From Diplosphaera chodatii (taxonomy: Eukaryota > Chlorophyta > Trebouxiophyceae > Prasiolales > Stichococcaceae), in assembly GCA_032358165.1 (NCBI GenBank), contig JAALGY010000015.1:682001-746000 (forward strand): a stretch of DNA of 64,000 nucleotides, read 5' to 3'. Positions 10,772-21,958 of this stretch are shown piece by piece. The notes under the pieces were generated by a model. The model was given only the letters and a program-made list of their open reading frames with translations. It did no database searches and was not told where the DNA came from. The position numbers and the translations under genes are program-made. Position 1 is the stretch's first letter. Every line of letters starts with the position of its first letter.

Positions 10772-11301
10772 GCTCAGGCACAGAGCGACTGGCTGGTCAC
10801 GTCAATTTTTCGAAAGCCACAGATATCTGCAACGGCCAAAGTACGCACGAGCAAACGTTGCAGAAGTGTCTGGAGGTCCTACTGTAGATGTTGTTTCTTG
10901 GAACTGTACGGGTTGGGAACATGCAGCTTCAGCAAGCCAGACACAACAGCAAATCGTTGCATCTCCGCACAACGTTCATGATGTCCTTTGTGCTTTGAAG
11001 ATGCCCACTTCGCAGATCAACGACGACGTTCGCTTCGCAGCGCAGCACAGAGATAATACAATTTCCTGAGCCCTGGCACGCATAGGCATGCATGCAGTAC
11101 GCATGGTAGTTCCATAACGGCTGCTACAGCTTTCAGCTGCAGTCTATAAATAAACCACACGCGCAGGAGCCTGGGCCTACAACGAGCCAGGCAGTCGACG
11201 GCACAGGCCATCGTGCGTGCCACCGTGCATGCCTATGCAGGGTTGCTAGCATGAACTGCAGTGCAGTGCTTGTCTACAGAAGCTTCTGATCAGAGTGCAG
11301 C
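10772..11301. other. Tandem intergenic region
   Basis: This 530-bp stretch lies upstream of the CCCH gene and downstream of the PGP phosphatase stop. It should contain the CCCH promoter. No conserved ORF, RNA gene or repeat is visible. Confidence 0.45.
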
Positions 11302-12861
11302 CTATTTCTGCTGCAATTGCCCCTCCTGTTTGCGCTGCAGCCGATCGTCAGGCTTTCTGCTGAAGGTGGCCGCAATCGCCGCACTTGGTACTAGCCGGTG
11401 CTTGGGAGCCTGCAGTACCACGCGAAGTGCTCAGCTTGTTGCATCACGAAAGTGCTCAGTGGGCTGGTCTGCAAGCAAACAAATGTGCAAGTGTGCACAC
11501 CACCATACAAGCTGCACAGCTCACCAGAATCCCTCGCTGTGTCCACTGCCGCACGTAGCGCTCTTCTACCCTCCGTGACTGTGAGCACCGTGCAGGCAGA
11601 GCCTCATGTGCCAGGTGCCGGTGTTGACAGATGTAAGGGCGTCCAGTAGGATACATGTGCAGAGCACGTGTACACGATGTGCAAAATGTCTCAGGTTCCT
11701 AACACATGCAATCTCACCATCTTGACTGTGCTGGGCTCGCCATCCCAGGTGAGCGGCGCTGGCCGGATGGTAAGCATGCCCAGCCGGTTGCCAAACACCA
11801 CGTCCGTCATGTAGCGGTCGCCCACCATCACCAGCTCCTCCGACTTGCATCTGATTGCAAAGGGCGGTTCTCACACAGAAAAATAAGAGTCCCAAAGGAG
11901 AGCTGCCAACAGCACGGCAGTGCACCTGTGACCAGCATACTCGTTGTAGACAAGAAATCAGCTGAACGTGAGCACCCACCCAAAGTGCCGCTCCAAGTCC
12001 TCGGAGCCGCCAGCCGGCTTCTTCTCGGTGTGTCGCAGCACTGGCACGCCCAAGTCCCGCTCAAGCTTCGCTGCTACATGACCTGCAGAGCAGTGCGCCA
12101 AATATGAGGAGGCAGTCGTCCACGCCCGAATGTGCATGCACTACTCAATCAGGGCCTGCATTCAAGTATCTACCTTCGGGGTCGAACTGCTGCAGCCCTG
12201 CCGAGTTGCTGAAGATGCACACTCTGCCCTCAAATACCCTTTTGCATTCGTCAAGTGATTGCTGCAATGATGGGTGCACCTGCATGTGAGCCAACGTCTG
12301 GGTCATACTACTGTACCAAACATACTATCGAGCACTGCATCGACAGTACATGTGTGCAACACTCGCAAGGGCAACCTGCTCTAGGAACGGCAGCGTCAGG
12401 GTGTTGTCCTTATCGAAGGCAGCTCCCTTGAAGCCGGCGCGCTTGACCGCGGCCCAGTCCACCCACCGGATATCCGGCACGCTGACGTGTGGGATTGCCA
12501 AAGTTTCATTCCCCTACAGTTAAACAAGAAGCCTTTTCGACCACAACGTGCAGCTCCAGCATGCCATGCACAATAGTAGCTCAATTGCGACAGACCTCCC
12601 GCAGCTGCATGACATCAACAGCCCGTCTGCTTTGCGCACCCCTCGCACGTGCAGAAACAGGTTCACGCCTGCCACATTGATGCTCTGCGTCGCCCTTTGC
12701 CACCAGCTGATGCGCTTGTCCTGCATGGCGGTCACTGGATATGGCTAAATCTGATTCAAAAGCCAACGTGCAAAGGTGAGCCAGGCATCCAGTGCACGTA
12801 CTGGTGGTGGTGCAGTGGGCGGAGGTTCTGCAAGTTCATCTGGAGTTGCAGGATGGGACAT
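11302..12861 (-). CDS. PGPP1: Phosphatidylglycerophosphate phosphatase (GEP4/PGPP1, HAD family)
   Basis: The enzyme dephosphorylates phosphatidylglycerophosphate to phosphatidylglycerol, which plants need for thylakoid lipid. The exons give SINVAGVNLFLH, then LAIPHVSVPDIRWVDW with the HAD motif FDKDNTLTLPF (first Asp is the nucleophile), CKRVFEGRVCIFSNSAG, LGVPVLRHTEKKPAG, and VMVGDRYMTDVVFGNRLGM (the acidic motif). The C-terminal exons give YVRQWTQRGIL and APKHRLVPS up to the TAG at 11302-11304. All GEP4/PGPP1 blocks are in order. The start is uncertain. An exon beginning MSHPATPDEL at 12861 joins in phase 0 to DKRISWW, but a further upstream exon carrying the plastid or mitochondrial transit peptide may exist. 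A shorter start is MTAMQD at 12735. Confidence 0.88.
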
Positions 12862-14148
12862 AGCCACCGTGCGGTGCACCAGCCGCCTCGTCTCGCGGTG
12901 ATCACGCGGTCCCTGCAAGTACCGACAACCAACTTCGAGCACTGCATCCGAGAGTCAGTGCAACAGGAAGGCAGCGCAACAAGGCGCATTGTGATTGTAA
13001 TGAGATAATCGCACAAGCATAGTTTGTCCCACCTGCAAGTGCAAAGCGTTACTTCGGCAGGGCAGTAGCACGGATCGACTGCCAAGCGCAGACGCCGTGG
13101 AAAGACTGCACTTCATTAACGAGTGTGCACAATCGGGCGGAAGGTTAGGTCAGCTGGCGCTGATGAGGGTGAGCAAACTCAACAGCATGCCCCACGGACT
13201 GCAGATCAGGTAGTGCTGCAGGCGTACAGGAAAGATCACAACATCAAGTTGGAAGCACGATTTGAGCAGAATGCCGCTTCGCAGCAGCGCTCCGCAGGTG
13301 GCCAGTACTTGAGGCCTTAAACATCCTACTGCGTGCTGTGCGCCAAAGCATGCTCAGTCTAGCTGCCAGCAAACACAGCATATGACCCCGGACCGCTTGC
13401 GAGTCACCACGATGACGTTTCACTTGACAATGAGGATGAACTAGGCAAGCCGCGCGTAAGTTGTTGAGAGTGCACCCACATCCTGGGAGTGCAGCCTTGA
13501 GGCCAGACAACAGGCTGATCAGCAACACACACGAGCACGTCATGCAGCTGCACTTGTAGGCAGCCTAGTGGCGCGGCACGTCCAATTGTGCAGTTTCCAC
13601 AGGCTAATCAACACAAGGTCAGCAGACAAGGTCAACATTGCGGGGACGCAAGCTGCATGGCCGTCCTCTTGCACAAAGACACATGTTGCTGGCACCCGTC
13701 AACACCAGTCAACACCAGAACACAATTATGGAGATCCAACGCAGATGCTGTGGCCATGCAGGCCGTGTTGACCGTACTTGACCGCCAGACACCCTTTCAA
13801 TTCATCGCGCAGTCGTGTGATCAGCATGCGCACATAAGCAGTGCAGCCCAGTCCGTGAGGGTTGCTACGCTGTTCACACACGCGTGTGACTGCGTTGATG
13901 CGCAGCTGTAGCGCTGCATGCGTCCGTCCATCAGGCTTGCGCAGCTCGAGCGTCAGGCCATGGCAGTTGAGCCGTCGCCTGTGAGGTGCTCAGTCGGGAA
14001 CTGCGCACAGTCTACAAAAGTAGGCGCGCACAGCAGCCGTTCGAAGCCGTCGATGCAGTCGAGCCCTCTCCAGCTTCGGGCTGTAGGGTTGCCAAACAGT
14101 GTCACCAAGTGAGGGCCAAGGGCGGTTGCCTGGCGCTTACTGCGGACA
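12862..14148. other. Divergent intergenic region (PGP phosphatase / EDM2-like)
   Basis: This is the longest gap in the window, about 1.29 kb, between two divergent genes. It should hold both promoters and perhaps a 5' exon of the phosphatase. A perfect 10-bp tandem pair (gtcaacacca) occurs at 13698-13717. No conserved protein or RNA gene is recognisable. Confidence 0.45.
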
Positions 14149-17100
14149 ATGGAGGGTCCCGATGGCTCTGATGATGACGTGACGCTGGCAGCACGTCGTG
14201 TCAACAAACGAAGGCGCCTGGTCGTCGAGGACGCAGAAGAGCAGCCTGCTCAGGCTGTGCCGTCGCCTCAGCGTCGGAGTTCCCTCAACTCAGCTGGACA
14301 ACCTACTTGCGTACCTCCACTCACGGGTGCCGATGGCGGTGCACAGCCCTCTGAGGCAGCTCAGCAGCCATGTGGGCGCGAGACACATGCATGCTCCTCA
14401 GCAGAAGCAGACGCTGCCGGCCAGCCTGAATGTGACATGCAGCAGCAGCAGCAGGTGAGTAGTCTTTGGGGCTTTTACTGCACTTGTGCACCTTGAAGTG
14501 GCACATTCTGTGGACGCACGGCCTTGCATATACTATGTCGCTGGGGCATGCAAGAGGCATGCATGGCTGGGCATGGCATCGCGGATACTGCACAACCGTT
14601 CCCCAGCCTACTTATTATGCAGCAGGCAGCCGATGACGGCTCAGCTCGGGGTGAAGGCTCAGGTGATCAATGTGCAACTCGCTTATGGCCGGAGAGTGTG
14701 TGTAGCATGCTCGGTGCAGATGCAGGCTGTGCACGGCACACGGCACTCAGGATGCGACTGACCCTGAGGATTCAATGCAGGAGACCTGTCACAGACAGAT
14801 GACAGCTACTCAGGTCCAGAGTGCTTGCCTGAACTTCCTGCACTGCAAGCAGCACACCACTTTTGACAGCTGTCCTGGAACCCCATCTCGTTTCATGGCT
14901 GCACAGACACCAGCGGAGGCGAGTCTGATAGCGAGCAAGGCGACCAGAGAGCCAATGATCCCCTGTGCGCCTGGTGTGACGATGGCGGTGAGCCGCTTGT
15001 CCATTGAACATCGCCCTGCCTTACCGAGTCCCATAAGGTTTGCTGTTGTGCATGCACTGAGTGTCAACCAGCATCTTGATGCCCACTGCAGGTGATCTGC
15101 TATTGTGCGATGGCAGCTGCATGCGATCCTTCCATGTCTGCAACGAACAAGAGGGAGGCGGCTGCAATTGCATGCGCATGCCGGACGATCTGTTCCAGCG
15201 TGTGCAGGTGCGGCAAAGGCACTGTGGTACCCCATGAATGGTGCACGCCAAGTACACCAGCAAGTAGTCTGTGTGCGCCGACATCAACATGAATGTGTCA
15301 ATTCTCAGGCATATTCCTGTGCGATGTAGGGAAGTATCGATGCCTTCCTCTGCCCATGCTGCCTCGCGCTGCAGCAGCAGTGCTTCAGCTGCAAGAAACA
15401 TGGCAACGCCGACTCATCGCAGCCAGACCAGCAGCAGGTCTTTCGCTGCGCAGGTGAGCATGTTGTTCTGAGGCACTGTGGCTGCGCTTCGGTCATTCTT
15501 TGCAATCAAAAGCACAGTTCACGTTGTGAGCACATGTGCAGTAGGACCGCAACATGACTGTCCTGTATTTGGTGTGCTGCAGTGGCCAGCTGTGGGAAGT
15601 ACTACCACCCTGCATGTGTAAAAGAGTCAAAGGCAGACATGCAGCCGGGCTGCGGCTACATCTGGTGATCAGCTTTGCAACAAGTCAATTATGTATACAG
15701 ATTGCGCCAAATGCAACGGCACTGCCACTGGTTGTTGTGGCCGAACTGACTGCATGTCTTCAGAGGTGATGCACCATCTGACCATGCGCATGTTCCTGCC
15801 AACACAGTCCACTGCACACCTGCGCGCGTTCCGGCTGCGAGCTGCCCCCAGGGAGGCTGGGCTCGCTCACAGAAATGGTGCCGTGCCGCCGGTGTCCAGT
15901 GGCCTACCACCAGACCTGCATACCCAGCACGCTGGGAGGACCTGACTCCATGCTGCGCCGCGTGTGGCTTGCGCCACGGGATGACAATGGTGCGACTGTG
16001 CATGACCTCCCACATCCAACATCCTTCCTTCCTCTCCTTGATGAGATGCCCACTGTCTGATCTGCACTGTGGTGAGGTGCAGTCCTGCACATCGCACACT
16101 CGTCAGGCGTCCACTCGAACTGAGCTGTGTCATGAGCAGGGGAGCTGCTGCCAGACCGGGAGGTAGACACCAGCATCATCTATTGCAAAAAGCACAACAT
16201 TGCGGCCGGCGAGGTGGCGCCACAACACCTGCGCAGCAAGCAGATCTACAACCTGTTCACCAGCCAGCAGTTGGCCTCCTGGCGCTTGCACTACGCGCGG
16301 AATTATCCGAGTCTCGCTTCATCTGCCGCCATCATCCAAGATGACAAGCTGCAGAAGGCACTTGAGGACTCGGATGATGACGATCTGCCCTTGGGGGTCC
16401 GTGTCAGAGGAGTGTTGAAGCGCAGGCTGTCAGATGCAGGCAACAAGCAGGCGGCACCAGCAGCCCCTCCAACTTCACCGCTGTTTAAAGCAGCCCAGCT
16501 GTCGAAAGCGGACATGCCTGTTGCTGTGGTGGCCTCGCCGCTGCGGCAACCGCCAGTGTCCTCGGAGCACAACAGCGCTGCACCATCAGCTGCAGCACAG
16601 TCTACCGCAGATGCCCAAGCGGCCAGCTCGCCCAGCAGACCGAAGTTCAGGCTCCCCGCCTATCAGAAGGTGGCGCCGCCACCGCCGCCTGCAGCACCCC
16701 CCGCTGCACCTGCCGATCCCAGCAGTCCTGCTGCAGCGACACATGCCCCGGACCCTGCGATTCCGCTCATGAGCCATTCACCTTCGCATGAAGCGGCAGC
16801 GCAGCAGCTCAAAGCGCCAGCGAGTGTCGTGCCAGCTGCAGGGCCACCATCAGAGCAGACTGTCCGCGTGCTTGAGGATGCACAGTCACAGCAGGCTGGC
16901 AGCCCATGGCTCTCCGAGCCAGCCACAGCTGCAGCAACTCAGCCCCGTTCGGCAGCGGCAGCTCTGCCACCGGGCAGCCCGCGGGTTGCCGCCCCTGCGG
17001 CGTCGTCCGTGCCAGAGCCGACAGATCATGGCGTCCCCACACCCACGGTCAGGCGGCAACGAAGCCCCATCTCTCGGCGGCCACGGCTGCAGCCGGTGCC

Positions 17101-20100
17101 TACTGCACCAGATGCAACGGCTGTAGAGACTGTTGAGCCTCCTGGCATGGCAGCAGTAGCCAACGAATCCGCTGCTGCGGAGGCGCCAGTGGGAGCAACA
17201 GCAGCGGCGGCAGCAGCTGCTGCTGTAGATGCTAGTGAGCCTCCTGTCATGGCAGCGGCAGTCCAGGAGCCAGCTGCGGCTGAGGCGGCAATATCGGCGA
17301 CAGCAGCGGCACCAGATGCAGAGGTGCAACCACCTGCGCCCAGCCTGGTGACCACAGAGGAGGCTGGGCTTCAAGATGTGCTGGAGGAGGTCGTGGGCGA
17401 GCAGGGCACCAATGCCGTGCCAGCCCCTGCGGTTGCAGAGCAGGCGGCGCTGATGCAGTGGGAGGAGGACGCTGATGCAGACGATCAGCAGGAGGTCGCT
17501 GCTGAGCAGGTGCAAAATGCAGCAGAGATATGGCTGTGCCGACATCTGAAAACCGTGTTCACATGGCATGTTGTCACATCAATTCCACATTGCTCGGTCA
17601 ATCGTGAAATTTTTAGTGCACGACTCTGAGGTGTCACCTCTGTGCAGGTGACACGCATGGTCCAGCAGCTGCTGGCAGATGCGGCGGCACAGATCAGCTT
17701 CGACCAGGTGCAGGCCAGCATCCGCCAGATCGAGGGCTACGACGTCATCCAAAAGAAGACCATCGACCCGGTGCTTCCTGAGTCATATCCACCTTTAAGC
17801 TTTGTGTGCAACAGCAACCCTTTTATTGGATACCTCACATCTGTGTGCTGATGCGCTTCAGCTCGGAACCCCATGCCATGCTGCGCCACATCCTTAGGGG
17901 GCCATTGTTGCCATCGGATGCCGCAGGGGGCGCTGCGCTGTGTGTCAAACACATCCCATTCATACAGCATATTCACCAAGACTCTGCCTCTGCTCTCTGT
18001 AGGGCGCACTGCAGGTGATGCAGAATGCTGTGGATGCGGCCGAGAAGAGGCCAGAGCATGCAGGGCTCCTGCTGTCAAAAGATGCGCGCGCGCAGCTGGC
18101 GGGCAGCGAGGACGACTTCAGGATCTTCCTCGCGCCCTTCCTGCACAAGGACCGGTCAGCTGTTGCCACACACTCTTGTCAGCCGACTGGCCGCAGCTTA
18201 CCTCCCCATAGTCACGTGCCGTCCATGCCTGCCTTCTGCTCCTTGCTTAAAGCAAATGCAATGCTAATCATCACCTCTTCATAGGCCATTGGCAACCTGC
18301 ATTTGTAATGCCTGCAAGCCAACTGTGGCCAGCTAACTGCCATTCCAACCTGCAGTCCTGCAAGTGCAGGTACTCTGCATTCGGGCGCCATTTCTCACAG
18401 CCGCCCTTGCTACAGGCCGTGGCCGAGATCTTGGAGCATTTCATGCGGCCTAACGACGTCGTCGTTGACTATTCGTGCGGTGCCAATGAGTGGGTGCCGA
18501 TGGTCAAGCGCTGGTGTTCCCGTGCCGGCATCAAGGTGGGCACCTAAATGACCGTCCGGGTCAGCTGGCCATCTGTTTCGCATGTAGCTGGATCACAGCT
18601 TCTCAGGCTGTGCGCAGATGCAGATGCCTCTGCAGCATGTCCTGTCGCTGCACCTGATCTGAACGCTGGCGCGATGGGCAGATGTCGGTGGGTATGCAGG
18701 TTTTTGGCCAGGCGTACGACATCTTCACAGCTCGCAATCTGGAGGATTTTGAACCCAAGAATTGGTTCGACACCAGACGTGGTACACTTCTCTTCGGCAT
18801 ACACCGAATGGGGGCAATCATGCACGGCAGCACACAATCTGTCACCGCTGATGTCATGAATCAGACCAGCATGTGGCTGGCGGTGCGCAGGTGAGCTGCC
18901 GCCTGGGGACCGTCTGGTGATTGGGCTGAACCCGCCATTTGGCAAGAACGGCCAGCTCGCCAACCAGGTATGGGCTTGCGTTCTGCAGCATCAGTGGTAC
19001 CGTGCTGTTGACCACAATCCGACTCGCCGCTTTGACCCTGGCTGATGGAGCTATGTGTCAATGTCACAGTTCGTTAATCATGCGGCAACTGAATTTGCCC
19101 CGCGTGTCATGGTCCTCATCGCGCCGCCCATCACTGTGACGCCTGCAGGCTACAAGGTAGATGTGCAGTTGGGCTGACCTCACCTCTCAGTATTTTATTG
19201 ACAGTCGGATGTTGCAACGTGACTTGCGAGCTGACATCAAGTTGCGCTCTGTCGCCTCTGCAGATTGTGTTCGAGAACAACAAGCTCACAGCAGACCGTG
19301 TGTTCTATGTCCCGGGAGTCGGGGTCAGCTGGAACAAGGTGCCTTTGCTAATGTAGCTGCGCCCCTGAAGATTTGCTGGTCTCTCATACCAGCTGGCTTC
19401 TGCACTGCAAGCGTAAGGCCACCATCGTGATCCTCGGCATGCAAGGACCGCCAGGATGATTCTCCAGTTGGACCCTTGCAGGTTGCACCGCCACTGCGCA
19501 TCATGGTGCGCGACGAGATAGTTAACTCGGCGTGGCACGATCCAGGGGCACATGCGCTCTTGGACCAGTGCGTGTGCCCGCCTGCGCATGCAAGTCAGAA
19601 CCCGCAGGTCAGCAGCATACTCGTGTTGTGGCTTTGTCGAGTAAGTTGGTTGGTGCCGTGGAGAGCATGAAGACATCACCAGCTCCGCTTGCCGCTTGCA
19701 AGAAGCTGGTGGTAGCTATTGTGCCGAACGAAAACAGGCACGACTAAGGGTCGTCTGTATAATGATGTCGCACGTGTGTGCACGACACACATGTGTGCAA
19801 ATGCAGGAGCCAGCTTTCATCGGCGAGCCGCATGAGGCGGCGCACCCCTTGCAGCGTGGCAGCAGCTTCGGATTTGGCGGCACCTTTGGTGCGCCGACTG
19901 CGCCCGGGCCAGGGGTTGGCATTGCACCAGCGCCTGTGTTCCAGCCAGTGCAAGATGGTATGTGAACACTGCCTCACAACAACCTGATACCTTTGACACC
20001 TCTACGTGGGCCTTAGTGTGCCATTGCATACTTCATTCAACAGTGCATACAGGTGCCCCCGCGTCAATGCCTTTGCTTTGCTCCTGTCTGTGTGCATGCT

Positions 20101-21661
20101 TGCACCTCAAGTGGTCTGAGCAACCGTTCAAGCAGGCAGTCACAGCCTCTGCATCCGTGCGTCACAGTTGCAGACTCTACTCTGTTTGCAGCGATGCACT
20201 GATGATGCTGCTACCTGCAGGCATGGCAGCTGGGGGTGGCGGTGGCACCATGCACAACAGCATGAATGGTGGCGGGGCCTTCCAGCACCAGCACAACATG
20301 CCGCTGCCTGACAGTCATGCATATGAGCAACACCACCACCAGCAGCAGCACCACATGGGCGAGCCACCCCGCGACCCGCGCCGGCATGCGGACCCGCAAC
20401 ACGCTGGGCAGCCAACCCAGCCTAGCCATGCAGTGCCTGCCGGTGGCCAGCTTGCCGACTGGCAGCCGCCACCCTTGGGCGCTCCAGGGGGGCCGCTGGG
20501 GCCCATGCGGCGGGTCGGCAGCACTCATCAGGGCAGCCGGCAGCAGCAGCCCGGCGCGGACCTGCGCAGCGCCTCGCTCCCGGCGTCGAGCGCTGAGCTG
20601 CCCTGCTTCCTGCCTCATGTGCGCGCCCAACACGGCTATACAGATTGCATATACGTTGAGCAGCCTGCCTGCAGTTCAGTCGTGCTCAGCAGTGCTTGAG
20701 GTTTCGCTGCCATGTCTCGGCAGGGTGGTGTCCATGCCGAACCGGGGGGCCCTGACCAGGGCGCTGCGGTGCCGCTTCAGGGCCCGCCGCATGCTGATGC
20801 CGGCTGGCACGATCGCCGGCTTGATGCGGGGGTGCACGCACCAGGCTCCAGGCCCCATGGCCCAGGGCTGCAGTTCTGTGGCAGGTATGTGTCACGATAG
20901 CGAAGGATTGCAAAGTGGCTTAAAGCAGCACCATCGATATCAGGAGATGGTACGCCTGCTGCACTGTGTAGCCTAGGAGAAGAACAGTAATGACTGCTTG
21001 TGGTTGTTCTTGTCGTGCTGCATCATATGTCCCTTGCTACTGCGCGAGGCCTCGCTGGTTGCTCGATCATAGCTCAAGGCTGACCAATACACTACAATGC
21101 CATGCAGATGCGGCGGTCAAGGGCACATGGACACGGCCTGTCGCCAGCCACCTCGCAACAACGTTTTCTTCTGCAGCAGGTGCGCGCATCAAAAACACAG
21201 CACGCAGCATGATCTTTTGCGCGCCGTCACATGGCACTGCAGCAGCAGCTGACCCCCAGATGCACGGATGCTGGTGCGGGTCGTCATGTTGCGCAGCATT
21301 GCCCTGAGTGGGCGCGTGCGGTTGCAGGTGCGGCGGCAGCGGCCACCTTGCCAGGAATTGCACTCGTCGGGCAGACATGAGGCAGCACCCGCCAGCCGCC
21401 ACACGGGCGCAGCAGCGGAAGCGGCCGCGCAGCCCGCCGCCACGCCGAAGTGGTGATGCCGACCCGCCCGCCGCCAAGCGGAGGGACAGCAGGTCTGGCC
21501 GCAGCGGCAGCAGTGGCAGCAGCCACAAGCGTCATGGCGGCAGCAGCAACAGCAAGGCTGGCGGCAGCAGCAGGAGCAAGTCGAGCAGCGGCGGCGGCGA
21601 CGCTTCTAGGCGGCGAGACCGCAGCGGCAGTCAGACAAGGCACGGCAGCCATCAATCCTGA
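14149..21661 (+). CDS. EDM2-like PHD / methyltransferase-fold protein with CCHC and RS-like tail
   Basis: The order of blocks matches plant EDM2, a chromatin reader involved in intronic heterochromatin and alternative polyadenylation. Exon 1 (14149-14454) is acidic and basic. PHD-type zinc modules follow: CAWCDDGG joined to DLLLCDGSCMRSFHVC, then CFSCKKHG, VASCGKYYHPACVKE, and MVPCRRCPVAYHQTC. A long Ala/Pro-rich linker covers 16214-17510. The degenerate methyltransferase-like domain has FLAPFLHKDR, YSAFGRHFSQPP, VVVDYSCGANEW, and VIGLNPPFGKNGQLANQ (about 18910-18967). A Gly/His/Gln-rich region leads to two zinc knuckles, CGRCGGQGHMDTAC and CSRCGGSGHLARNC, and an Arg/Ser-rich tail ending at 21661. 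Exon phases fit a single transcript from 19486 onward, but cDNA has not been seen. The tail is not part of plant EDM2 as I know it. Confidence 0.82.
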
Positions 21662-21958
21662 GCAACCTCGACATGGTCGCTGAAGTGTGTATCGAGATGG
21701 GAGAGGGGTTCGCAACTGGTCAGCAGGGTACTTCTGAGATGTGGGTCGCTCGCAGTGGTTTGGGGATCAGATTTTGTATCAGGGTCAACCTGCTTTGCCA
21801 ACGATGCTATGTACCATGCAGAGCTGCTTCAGACTATTCCGCACTTGACACAGGCAATCGGCAACACATGATTATGCTTCCTAGGCAAGCAAACGGACGT
21901 TCAAGACACTATGTGTCCTGCCTGAGGGGCAGCCAAGACAGGAGGCCCAGCTGCACAG

